From Ariolimax columbianus (lineage: Eukaryota; Mollusca; Gastropoda; Stylommatophora; Arionidae), in the NCBI GenBank assembly GCA_036924085.1, contig JAVGWX010000005.1:100273672-100337671 (forward strand): a stretch of DNA of 64,000 bases. The letters run 5' to 3'. How positions within the stretch are numbered: the first letter of the stretch is position 1; each line of letters begins with the position of its first letter. The notes beneath the pieces were generated by a model that saw only the letters and a program-made list of their open reading frames with translations, was not told the origin of the DNA and did no database searches. Below, in pieces: positions 33,545 through 43,469 of this stretch. The position numbers were made by a program, and so were the translations under genes.

Positions 33545-35750
33545 TCATCATCATGTAGCATGTCCTTTGCAGAACGTCATCCTCATGACAGCCTGTCTGA
33601 AGGAAACTCTATCTTTCGCTAGTCTCCCGGCCTGCCCCAGGGTCAAACCCAGCGTTTCCTTGATATCCTGAGTTTATCGTCTTCTCGGTCGGCCCCTGCC
33701 TCTTTTCCCAGTGACAATTCCTTCCATAACCGCTCTCTCCAGCCCGTTGTGTCGTTTGACGTGTCCAAAACACCTCAGTTTTCGGGCCATTACATCATTT
33801 ATTAGCCAATTCTCCTCTATATGCAGGTCTTGCCGGATGGATTTGTTTGTTTCTTTCTTTGCCCACGGGATTTTCAGGACTCCTCTGTAGCATTGTGTTT
33901 AAAAAACACCGATCTTCGCTCTTATTGCTTTTGTAATCGTCCATGTTTTACATCCAAAGATTGCCACAGGAAAAATGCATGTTTTTAGGATCTTTAGTTT
34001 GAGTTCTTTGTTTGTATTATGCCGTAGGTTCTGCATTCTCCTTATCTTTTGCATTGGCATAGTCAGTCGTTTTAGGATCTTTAGTTTGAGTTCTTTGTTT
34101 GTATTATGCCGTAGGTTCTGCATACTCCTTATCTTTTGCATTGGCATAGTCAGTCGTTTTAGGATCTTTAGTTTGAGTTCTTTGTTTGTATTATGCCGTA
34201 GGTTCTGCATTCTCCTTATCTTTTGCATTGGCATAGTCAGTCGTTTTAGGATCTTTAGTTTGAGTTCTTTGTTTGTATTATGCCATAGGTTCTGCATTCT
34301 CCTTATCTTTTGCATTGTCATAGTCAGTCGTTTTAGGATCTTTAGAGTTCTTTGTTTGTTTTATGCCATAGGTTCTGCATTCTCCTTATCTTTTGCATTG
34401 TCATAGTCAGTCGTCTTGTTCTTTAGTACAGTCTCCATTGTTGTTCAGTATTGATCCAAGATATTCCAAATGTTCAACATTGTCAATCTCTTCGCCAGCT
34501 ATCTCGATTTTAGGTTGGAGTTTTGTCTTATCAGTTGTCATTATCTTTGTTTTCTTTGTATTCAGATAGAGATTCTGGGATTCAATATGTTTCTGGACTG
34601 ATGTAATTATTTGCTTTAGGCCCTTGGCGCTGTTCGAGAGAAATACATATTGTATGTCCGATATCTCCTTTCCTCCTATTGTGAAAGGATCGAAGTCTGT
34701 AGAAATTGGATCTGCCTTTACATTCCTGATAATGTTTTACACGTATATATTGAACAGGTACATTGAAAGAATGAACCCTGTCTGACCCCCTTGTGTATCT
34801 CAAACCAATCTGAGATTTCACCATGTATTCTGACGGCTGCTTGCTGCCCCATGTAGAGGGTTTCTACTAGTTGAACCAGGTGTGTTGGGAAGTCTATATC
34901 TTTAATTATGTTTCACATTTACTGATGTTTTACGCAGTCAAAAGCTTTGGGGTAGTCTTTGTAACAGACTTGCAGATACGTATTTAATTCTCTGCTTTTC
35001 TCGATGATGTTTCTCAAGTTAAAGATATGGTCTGTCGTGCCGATTCCTGGCCTGAACCCTGCTTGCGTATCGTTTATTTCATAGTTCAGCTTTCTTTCTA
35101 TTCTTTTCAAAATGATACGTAATGAGATCTTGCTGGCGTGGCTTATCAAGGCGATAGTTTGTACATAACTTTAGATTCCCTTTCTTAGGAATGGGGATGT
35201 ACACAGATCGTTTTCATGCTTTGGGCCATTCTGTGTTGCGCCACATCTTGTTACAGACTGCATGGTATATGCTGATGCTTGCCTCTCCTTCCGCTTGTAT
35301 CAGTTCAGCGGATATATCATTGCAGCCTGGAGTTTTCCCCTTTTACCAGCGCCATAGTCGCTGCTCGAACTTCGCTCAATGGGGGTTCTAGTTCTTCCTC
35401 TTCCTTGATTGTTAGCATGTTTTCTTTTTTTGTGTTATCCCCGTACATCTCTCTGCATTATTCCACCCATCTTTCTAGAATGTCTTTGCTTTCTGTCATA
35501 GTTGCCCCGTTTCTGTTATTTATTGCCTGTAGAGATGACCGGAATTCTCCAGTCAGAAATTTAATCTCCTTGAATGTTTCATGTTTCTTCCCTTGTCCCT
35601 TGAGTTCCTCTTGTTGTTACATGTTTCTATAATATGCTGTTTCCTATCTTGCCTAATCTTTCTCGTGATTTCTCTTGTACAATTTCTGTATTTATTGGTG
35701 TTTCGTTCTGTTTCTGCCTTTCTTGCTTCTGTTCTTGCCTCTACCTTCAG
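33545..35750 (-). mobile_element. Long decayed LINE: linker, RT, C-terminus
   Basis: Minus strand, in order: linker with DILERWVE, YGDN and LEPPLSEVRAA (35500-35370); YIPIPKKGNLKL near 35200; RT frame 35149-34919 (ISHASKISLRIILKRIERKL, TQAGFRPGIGTTDHIFNLR, VCYKDYPKAFDCVKH); a frame-shifted SMYLFNIYV block near 34760; NLCLNTKKTKIM and HLEYLGSIL near 34570-34460; an 87-bp tandem expansion (separate entry); FPVAIFGCKTWTITKAIRAK at 33980-33920; and a C-terminal tail near 33760-33600 with RRRW- and ARDR-like pieces ending in CHEDDVLQ. Nearly the whole RT to C-terminus is present, with several frameshifts. The endonuclease is absent. It is inactive. Confidence 0.92.
34000..34430 (-). repeat. 87-bp tandem expansion in LINE post-RT region
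   Basis: GAGTTCTTTGTTTGTATTAT starts at 34001, 34088, 34175 and 34262 (87-bp steps), then GAGTTCTTTGTTTGTTTTAT at 34345 (83). On the minus strand each unit is 29 codons: MPMQKIRRMQNLRHNTNKEL then KLKILKRLT. It is an in-frame repeat of the segment leading to the FGCKTWTI box. The last unit is frame-shifted by its 4-bp loss. Confidence 0.95.
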
Positions 35751-35759
35751 TAGTGTTTA

Positions 35760-36050
35760 AAATTAAACTATAATTCGTATTTCAAAATACAACCACCTGC
35801 AAGAACAAGAGGGCACAGCCACATATTAATTAAAGAAAGGTCCAGATTAGATATTAGGAAATATTTTTATAGTCAGAGAATGGTGAACGCTTATAATGCA
35901 TTGGCATAGGGAGTAGTGGAGGCAGGGACAATTAATGCAATCAAGAATAGATTAGATGCGCATAGCGTTTAGAGCAAGGAAATGTAAATAAAATTGGTTG
36001 TGTAAAGACTCTGGTAGTCTTCTAAACCAGTGTACATACGTTAAGTTAAG
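35760..36050 (+). mobile_element. CR1-like LINE tail, second copy
   Basis: The nucleotide sequence from CAAAATACAACCACCTGCAA to GTTAAGTTAAGT matches 16540-16810 closely (shared TTAAAGAAAGGTCCAGATTA and GATATTAGGA, then CTTCTAAACCAGT). The frame is more broken than in the first copy (stops at GATATTAGGAAATATTTTTATAG and CATAGGG). Both copies share the same 3' end, as expected for 5'-truncated LINE insertions. Confidence 0.88.
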
Positions 36051-36079
36051 TCATAACTTCACTTTCCTTTCTATTGTTT

Positions 36080-36405
36080 GGTAGGTGTTAGAAATTACTT
36101 TATCACCTGGCTGGAGTTAAACAAAGATCAACTGTAGACGTTGCTCTACTATCTGGCTGGAGTTAAACAAAGGTCAACTGTAGAAGTAACTCTACCACCT
36201 GACTGGAGCGAAACAAAAGTCAACTGTAGAAGTAACTCTACCACCTGACTGGAGTTAAACAAAGGTCAACTGTAGAAGTAACTCTACCAACTGATTGGAG
36301 TTAAACAAAGGTCAACTGTAGAAGTAACTCTACTATCTGGTTGGAGTGAAACAAAGGTCAACTGTAGAAGTAACTCTACTACCTGACTGGAGTGAAACAA
36401 CCTAC
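36080..36405. repeat. 46-bp minisatellite, about 7 units
   Basis: Unit: AACTGTAGAAGTAACTCTAC, CACCTGACTGGAGTTAAACA, AAGGTC. Confidence 0.95.
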
Positions 36406-36800
36406 AACAGATACGGTATACAATAGTCCTAATGTCTACAAATAGTCTTTCTGTTGGCTCCTCCTGCTATAAATAGTCCCTCCGGGCCTTCCAAACGTAC
36501 TATTTCATTGTTACAGACAAACCTTCACATGACTACATGCAGTCCTTCCAGTCAACTCTTCTTCTTCTTCGACGTTCGTTCTCAATCTCGGCTACCAAGC
36601 TGACAGTTCCAGCTGGAGCATAGGCGTTTAGGGCGGGGGGAGATTGGACTGGCGACTCTAGGAGCAAAGGTTGCCTGAGTGCGTGCCAGGGTTAATCACC
36701 ATCTCGATACTAGGTCGACAACGAAAACGAGGGTTTTATGTTGAAGACTTTGTCTGGTGCAGGGGGAGGGGGCGTGGGGAGGGGGAGGTGTTCGCAGCTG
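36406..36800. other. Mostly unassigned; fragment of dispersed family 3
   Basis: 36545-36610 (TTCTTCTTCTTCGACGTTCG, then CTACCAAGC) resembles 41745-41790 and looks like the 3' end of a minus-strand element with a (GAA)n tail. A G-rich patch lies at about 36760-36790. The rest is not recognised. Confidence 0.4.
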
Positions 36801-37872
36801 ACCATTCTGGCGTTCCGAATTAGCGTAGTGGAGGTTGGTGACAGTCAGATACCGCCACGACCGGCTACGACATTTAGAGTGACAGAGATTCGGAGATAGT
36901 CATCCAATAACAACTAGTTGGAGGTAGTTCCAAATAAGAGTGATGGCTAAGTCAGACAAACAACAGGACCCATTGGACAGCCATGATGTTGCTGGAGACT
37001 ATAAAATACTCGGCAAAGATGAACCCAAACAGACTGGTTAGGAGAGAGACTGGCTATGAGAGACTGTCTAGGAGAAAGACTGGCTAAGAAAGTGAGAGTG
37101 AGTTTAAAGGGTGGCTGAACTAGCATACACCTCGAGTATTGGCCAGTCGCTCTATAGGTGTTTATGTTGGATATCCTGTGAACAGTAAGAGATCTGAATC
37201 TGTGTCGTGCGTGCAGGACACCTAGTGCAGGATGCGTGATCTAGTTGCACACGAATGTGCAGATTCGTGTGAATACGTGGAATGATCTGTTATTTGTAAA
37301 TGCACAGATCACTTGATGGTAAATGATATGATTGTAATTGTGAATGTACAGATCGTCTAAGGACTAGATCTGAATGTGTGTGGTATGTGCAAGACACTTT
37401 GGGAACGATGTGTGTTCTGATTATATGTGTATGCATAGATCGACTGAGTATGTGACCGACTACAAGTGAGTACGTGATCGGACTACAAGTGACGTGATCT
37501 AATTACATGTCACCTGAGCATAGGTGAAACTATTGAATGTGGATGTACGGATCACCTTATTCAAGGTGATCTGATTGTGTGTGAATGCACAGAATGACCG
37601 AGTACGTAATCCGATCGTGATGACGAGTTTGTGATTGTGTGGTGGGTGTGCCGATTAGGGGGAGCAGCGGCAAGAATCTGGGTAGTTTGGTGGAACCATC
37701 AAAAGCTAGTGCTTACATACCTCCTGTGTAGTTTAATTTACATCGATATATACATATATATTATGATTATTTCGATTATATGTATTTTGTTGTTTTTGGT
37801 TAATAATCGTTTTGATGATATTCCTGTTATTATAAACTATAATTTTGGTTGGAAAGTGTTTACTGTATTATT
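36800..37872 (+). repeat. LTR-like dispersed repeat, copy A (left part)
   Basis: Shares ordered blocks with 57230-57960: CAGCTGACCATTCTGGCGTT / GAGCTGACCACTGGCCTT; GTGACAG; a TATA-like element (GACTATAAAATACTCGG at about 36998 / GTGTATATAGCTCGAG at about 57416); TCTGAATGTGTGTGGTATGT / TCTGAACGTGTGTTGTAAAC; and GGAACCATCAAAAGCTAGTG / GGAATTCCATCAAAGCTAAT. Between 37150 and 37620 copy A has degenerate internal repeats (GTGAATGTACAGATC-like, about 40 bp). A TATA element, then a transcribed-looking part and an AT-rich end, is what a solo LTR looks like. No TG...CA ends or primer-binding site were shown. Confidence 0.5.
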
Positions 37873-38203
37873 ATGAACGGCTTATTAAAACCAGATACAT
37901 GACCAAATGGGAAACTGAACATACCGGCTACAACAAAAACGATGCCTATTACCAGTTGAACAGAAGAGAGCAGGTCGTTGTCTTCAGACTTCGCACTGGC
38001 CACAATAGACTGAGGTACCACCTATTCAACAAATTGAGCATCTGCTGCAGAACTGCCCGACATACGAGGATCAAAGAGAGCAGATGTGGCCATCACCAGT
38101 GGAACCACAAGACAAAGTCTATGGCAGTGTCGACAGCCTCAGGATGACCGCCGCTTTTTTCGAAAAAATAATGGTTACTGTCTGACTGCGTACGATGAAG
38201 AAG

Positions 38204-38232
<29 letters not shown>
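37873..38232 (+). mobile_element. 5'-truncated LINE insertion with (GAA)n tail and TSD
   Basis: The insert is about 360 bp. Its frame 37890-38040 reads TRYMTKWETEHTGYNKNDAY and then YQLNRREQVVVFRLRTGHNR LRYHLFNKL, the region after RNase H in a LINE group common in molluscs. A remnant of the C-x-C/H/C tail and a VYGSVDSLRMTAAFF-like end follow in a second frame. It ends in (GAA)n at 38197-38232. The 15 bases before it (37858-37872) and after it (38233-38247) are identical, GTTTACTGTATTATT: a target-site duplication. Copy B of the host repeat near 57935 shows a similar uninterrupted stretch. Confidence 0.9.
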
Positions 38233-38234
<2 letters not shown>

Positions 38235-38300
38235 TTACTGTATTATTTATTGTGTGAAATCTTGTCGTGGTGTAGATACATGCTTCAACTCTTTAGAACG
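38233..38300 (+). repeat. LTR-like dispersed repeat, copy A (right part)
   Basis: Continues the host repeat after the LINE insertion: TATTATTTATTGTGTGAAAT aligns with TATTATTTGGAGTGTGTGGT at about 57939. The right end of the element is not defined. Confidence 0.4.
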
Positions 38301-38359
38301 TAACTACTCAGCTTAACCTAGACTGTCACACAAGCTCTGAAACACGTCTTTGCTAGTAG

Positions 38360-38480
38360 CAGGATGTAGCCCGGAGAACGGAATACATTGTCTTGTAGTT
38401 TACATCTTGACTGCGATACCTGCACTTCTTGGATTGGCACATTCGACTTTAGCAGGCAGTTTTTGGTACTGTGTTAGACT
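38360..38480. repeat. Dispersed repeat family 2, copy A
   Basis: TAGTTTACATCTTGACTGCG and the following bases to GCAGGCAGT resemble 41832-41890 (TAGTTTATAGCTTGACTGCG ... CAGCAGTCT). By eye it is about 70 percent identical. Confidence 0.5.
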
Positions 38481-38639
38481 TCTCTTTTCGATCTCTTCTC
38501 CAAGGCCAGTCTGTCTTGTTGCAGTCTGTTATCCAGGATCACTATATGGAGATCTATAACGATCTTTGTAGATCTGGGTCGCTGGTTTGACGCTAGCAGT
38601 CAGCTTTGGGTCGCTACCTGCAACAGCTCATGTACTGGT

Positions 38640-38789
38640 GAGCATCTTGATCCCATTCACGTGATAACAAATATCTTATGACCATAGGCATTTCTTCGTA
38701 TGTCTAAAGACAGTCATTATGCTGTTTATTAGCAGTCCTCATAATTGCATACAGTCCTTCTAATGTTTTAAGGCAGTCCTCGTGGGAAC
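38640..38789. repeat. Degenerate CAGTCC-containing repeats
   Basis: Loose repeats of CAGTCCT with TATGTCTAAAGACAGTC at 38700 and again at 38842. They grade into the left arm of the inverted repeat. Confidence 0.6.
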
Positions 38790-39181
38790 AGTATTTCTCA
38801 AGACCACAGACAGTCCACATCACTATAGTCATTTCTTCTCATATGTCTAAAGACAGTCCTTCGCAATCCTAGATACATTTCTGCTCATGGCTAGAGTCAG
38901 TCCTTCCGTGGTTGGGAAAGTACTTCTCATTTCGAAATGGCCCTTCCTCTTTATACACACATTACTTCTCAAGCGAGAAACTGTAATTCTTTGAGATACA
39001 TTCATCCATTATTTTGGTCAAAGTCAGTCCCTGTCAGAGCCAACTCATTACATAGCTCCAAACAGCTCCTCTCTTCCAACAATATCATCTTTCTTGTTTC
39101 CTTCCAGTCGGAACGCGTAGCAACCTCTATACTAACTCTCTCTCCTTCTCTCTCTATATCACACGCATGTACGCACGCACG

Positions 39182-39227
<46 letters not shown>

Positions 39228-39318
39228 AAATGTATCTAGGATTGGGAAGGACTGTCTTTAGACATATGAGAAGAAATTACTATAATGATGTGGACTGTCT
39301 GTAGTCATGAGAAATACT
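38790..39318. repeat. 93-bp inverted repeat around a 343-bp spacer
   Basis: The left arm 38790-38882 (AGTATTTCTC ... AGATACATTTCT) is the near-perfect reverse complement of the right arm 39226-39318 (AGAAATGTATCTAGGATTGG ... GAGAAATACT). By eye they differ at only about five positions. The spacer contains single-copy-looking sequence and a CA/CG microsatellite up against the right arm. Such a structure fits a MITE or foldback element, or an inverted duplication of a unit from the adjacent CAGTCC array. No clear target-site duplication was found: the right flank is (AT)n. Confidence 0.85.
39168..39225. repeat. (CG/CA)n microsatellite
   Basis: ACGCACGCACGCACGCGCGC runs into (CA)n up to 39224: alternating purine-pyrimidine, Z-DNA-prone. 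Confidence 0.95.
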
Positions 39319-39380
39319 ATATATATATATTTATATATATATATACACATGTGCGTGTGTGTGTGTTTATGTGGGTTTAT
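39318..39380. repeat. (AT)n and (GT)n microsatellites
   Basis: (AT)n at 39316-39343 is followed by GTGTGTGTG at 39351-39366. Confidence 0.9.
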
Positions 39381-39940
39381 GTTTGTGTCTGTATGTTTTG
39401 GAAGTGGTTATTTCTGTATCGCCTTCTTATAACTTGAGGAGCTGCCAGTCCCCTCCACACTCCTACTTAGTTAATGTTACGACACCTATAGTAGAGTTTA
39501 GTGGTCCCATGAATGATCTGCCTCAGAAGAAAGTGTCCACATATCAACGCCAGAATATAAACACACACACCTACACACACACAAACACACCAATACACAT
39601 TTGCACATATAATGAAATGGTAAAATAGTGAGTCTCAAATTATTGACAACACCAACACGTCCACTCAACGGCTCAGAGTTCAATGTAGGTGTTAGAAGTC
39701 TGGGTCTCAAAATAGAACGGGAGAGGGGTATGTAGAAGTGCTAGATTTAATCACTGTATTTAGATTTAAGAATAAACAAGTTGAAAACAGTGATAAACAA
39801 AGGGTTTGTGGTTGACGAGAGAAGGAGGAATCGAGACAGAGAGTGAGAGCGAGAGAGACAGAGAGAGCTAGAGAGATGGGTAGTTTAATTACACATTTTC
39901 TGAGAAGTGGATTGAAAGAGAGGTAGAACAATGAAATGAC
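39381..39940. other. Unassigned, with small simple repeats
   Basis: CA-rich at 39560-39605 and (GA)n-like at 39825-39875. No coding signal. Confidence 0.4.
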
Positions 39941-41045
39941 ATCGGAAGTAGAAAAAAGACGGACAGCTCCAGACCTACATACAATAGGCAGACACACATA
40001 CACAAACATATAGACAAACTGACAGTACAGAAAAAAAAGCGGACACATGCACACACACACATCCAGACATACAGACCGAGACACCTACTGAGACTCACGT
40101 ACAGACAGACACAAGAACAAATAGACAACCAGAAAGATATGCACACCAAGAGCCAGAAGCAATGGCAGACATATAGATGGACATTCGAACATTACAGATA
40201 TACAGACAGACAGAAATCCAGGACATACATATCCATTCGAAGATAACACATAAATAGTAATACATAAAGACACATAGACAGACATGCAGATAGAAAACAG
40301 ACAGAAACAAAAGACATGTAAACCCAATTACACACACACATCAAGACAGACAGAATTCCAAAATACAGACATGTAGATCGACATACTAACGGGGACACTC
40401 ACATAGACACAAATAAACCAGACATAAAAACATACACAAGATAACCATGCACAAAGACAGTCTAAAAGACGAACAGATATATAAACAAATCGATATAAAG
40501 ACACATTCAAACTGAGACAGAAAACACTATCTGATAGACACAGGAACATATCTACATACAAACAAACATTCCTATCTATAGATATACAGACATACATATC
40601 TACATTAAGACATATTTCTACATTCAGGCAGACACAGGAATCTGAACACACACAAACGCGCATTCACACATTTACATACGCACGCACACATACACACACA
40701 CATACATATATATATATATAAATATATATGCACACACACATGTATACATACAAACATCATACAGACAAACAGACAAACAGACAGACAGATAGACATACAT
40801 ATATACATTCAAACATATCAGATATAGATAAATATTACATACAAACATACCTACATACCTACCTACATATACATGCGTTCTTACATACATGCATTCTTAC
40901 ATACATGCAGGCGTTATTACAGACATACATTCCTGCCTATATCCTTACATGCAGACATACTTGCCCACATACAGACATACCTACCTACATACAGGCATAC
41001 CTATTTACACAGAGACAGTCTTACATATAGACATTCATACCTACT
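39941..41045. repeat. Cryptic simple sequence rich in ACA, GACA and TACA
   Basis: About 1.1 kb dominated by ACAGACAGA, CATACATA and ACACACA words without a fixed period; cleanest at 40740-41040 (ACATACATAC, ACAGACA). Many short open frames on both strands (Cys/Val/Tyr-rich on minus, Thr/His-rich on plus) are compositional. Confidence 0.92.
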
Positions 41046-41299
41046 AGATGGGTAAAAACAGAACGGGCCTAATGTCTCCACACTGTGCTGGTCCCTCCCC
41101 GCCACACTCATTTCCGTCTCCTAGTCCCTACCTCCTCCCCTTTGAAGTTCAAACTAATGGATGGCTAGACGGAGTCTCAGACGAATACATGAGCCAAGAA
41201 CAGGCAGACAATCACAAAGACACACAGGCAGACACCAGATACTGAACTGAGACGGTGTCCGAAATAGTCGGTAAGAACTCACTTCACTTAACGGATTCT

Positions 41300-41665
41300 A
41301 TAGGAACATAGAACTGTGACACCCGTTGTCTCCATGGAATCTAAACATAGAACTGGGACACCCGTTGTCTCCATGGAATCTAAACATAGCACTGTGACGA
41401 CCGTTGTCTCCATGGAATCTAAACATAGCACTGTGACGACCGTTGTCTCCATGGAATCTAAACATAGAACTCTGACGACCGTTGTCTCCATGGAATCTAA
41501 ACATAGAACTCTGACGACCGTTGTCTCCATGGAATCTAAACATAGAACTGTGGCGACCGTTGTCTCCATCGAATCTAAACATAGAACTCTGACGGCCACT
41601 GTCTTCATCGAATCTAAACATAGAACTATGACGGCCACTGTCTTCATCGAATCTAAACATAGCTA
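41300..41665. repeat. 39-bp minisatellite, about 9 units
   Basis: Unit CGTTGTCTCCATGGAATCTA then AACATAGAACTGTGACGAC. Open on both strands because 39 is a multiple of three. Confidence 0.97.
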
Positions 41666-41692
41666 TCTTCATATTTTGTCATCTAACAAACT

Positions 41693-41750
41693 GTCGCTCT
41701 CTCTCTCCCTTTCTCACTCTCTCTCTTTCTCTCTCTCTCTCTCTCTTCTT
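41693..41750. repeat. (CT)n microsatellite
   Basis: CTCTCTCTC runs with few interruptions. Confidence 0.93.
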
Positions 41751-41895
41751 CTTGTGCGTTCGTTCTAAATCTCCCGCTACCAAGCCCAGAGCAGGGCTTT
41801 GCAAGTAGAATCCTAGAATGCATTGTGTCGCTAGTTTATAGCTTGACTGCGATATTTGCTCTTTTTGGTCCGACACATCCGTCTTCAGCAGTCTC
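41745..41895 (-). repeat. Dispersed repeat families 2/3, copy B
   Basis: The left end (CTTCTTCTTGTGCGTTCGTTC, CTACCAAGC) matches 36548-36605 and the right part matches 38390-38480. This suggests the two scraps at 36.5 and 38.4 kb come from one element. Read on minus it would end in a (GAA/GA)n tail, like a SINE or LINE 3' end. Confidence 0.5.
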
Positions 41896-41975
41896 TCTCT
41901 CTCTCGTTCTTCTCTTTCCCTGTTTCTGTCTCTCCATTTCTCTCTCTATCTCTCTCTCTCTCTATTTCAAACAAG
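41885..41975. repeat. (CT)n microsatellite
   Basis: TCTCTCTCTC runs with TTTC interruptions. Confidence 0.9.
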
Positions 41976-42089
41976 CTCTTTCTCTGCTCCGCCCTAAATC
42001 GTTCTCTCTCCATCTCCTCGGAAGAAACCCTGATGCAACAAGCACCGTACACACCCTCAGTGGATAAGCATGTCAGCTCTGACAGCCTC

Positions 42090-42640
42090 TCTATGACCTT
42101 TTTCTGACAGCCTCATCATGACCTTGCTATGACAGTCTCTATGACCTATCAGACCTGACATTACACTACAGGAGAGACAGCTCTGACGGCCTCTCCATTT
42201 CCTAGCTCTGACAGTATATGTCTATGTCCTATCAGACCTGACACTACGCTACATGAGAGACAGCTCTGACGGCCTCTCCATGATCTAGCTCTGACAGTAT
42301 CTCTATGTCCTATCGGACCTGACACTACGCTATAGGAGAGACAGCTCTGACGGCATCTCCATGACTAGCTATGATAGTCTATTACCTATCAGACCTGACA
42401 CTACGCTACGTGAGAGACAGCTCTGACGGCCTCTCCATTTCCTAGCTCTGACAGTATATGTCTATGTCCTATCAGACCTGACACTACGCTACATGAGAGA
42501 CAGCTCTGACGGCCTCTCCATGACCTAGATCTGATAGCATCTCTATGTCCTATCAGACGACACCACGCTACAGTAGAGTCAGCTCTGGCGGCCTCTCCAT
42601 GACCATTCAGGCCTGACACAATGCTACGGTATACTCTAGT
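42090..42640. repeat. About 83-bp minisatellite, 6-7 units
   Basis: GACAGCTCTGACGG starts at 42176, 42259, 42340, 42416 and 42499, with a diverged copy near 42578 (spacing 83, 81, 76, 83, about 79). Within each unit CTCTGAC recurs at half period, so the unit itself looks like an old duplication. Confidence 0.93.
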
Positions 42641-43465
42641 AGATGATGTACTATATAGTGAGGTTATTATTCTTAAAAACCTTACCAGAAACCCATCTGT
42701 ACAAACGTATATCCTATTAGATATAATGCATGCGCCCTGTGTTATTGGAAAGGAGCCATAATGGTACTGCACAGCACTGACGACTGGTAGCCAAATTGCA
42801 GTGCATTCTTGTGTTTAAGACCCATCATAAAGGCACAGTGGCTCAGTGCTTGGCGATCTTTTTTTCTTGAACTTGAACTACAATCAGAGCCTCAGAAGAG
42901 TTCGGCCTAACCAGCAGGCATTTGATGGAGGAGGGCGAGCACAGTGATCCCTATCTTGGGAACAGCATCACGGAGCGGAGCGTTAGTCGTTAACTTTAGT
43001 CCCACACTAATGTGACAGTCCCTTTCTAACTTCAGACCTGGATGGGTATACAGACACACCAGCAACAGGATTCCAGGACAAGGAAATAGAATCCAAAACG
43101 AGCTCGAACGATCTCGGTTATTAAGATCCGCAGCAGGCAACATAGACCAGGCTGTTCGTTACGAAAAATGGCCCATTGGAAAACACTACGGACATTATAC
43201 TCTCAAGAACACTAGAACAAGAACATCTTGAAGGAAGATTCAGCATGGCCAAGACTACCATCAATGCAAACCTTTCCATAACATTTTTCAACGTAACATC
43301 TGCAGCATACCATATAAGAAACTTGAATTTGACAAATGATTTGACGACCACATAATACACGTTGCTCTCGTTCATGAAACTACATAAAGGCAATGACCTG
43401 CATTTGTCACGATATACCAGCTATGCCTGTAAGTGCACTGATTGCCGTGACATTGTTGTTGTTGT
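42641..43465. other. Unassigned about 0.8 kb
   Basis: GGCACAGTGGCTCAGTGCTT at 42834 recalls a tRNA box A but has no box B after it. A minus-strand open frame at 43393-43121 (90 codons) has no motif I recognise. Confidence 0.4.
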
Positions 43466-43469
43466 TTGT

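Noticed and set aside
39889..41055. Cys/Val-rich and Thr/His-rich open frames
   Set aside because: They arise from ACA/GACA/TACA simple sequence.
42834..42900. Another tRNA-derived SINE head
   Set aside because: Only a box-A-like string is present; no box B follows at the right distance.
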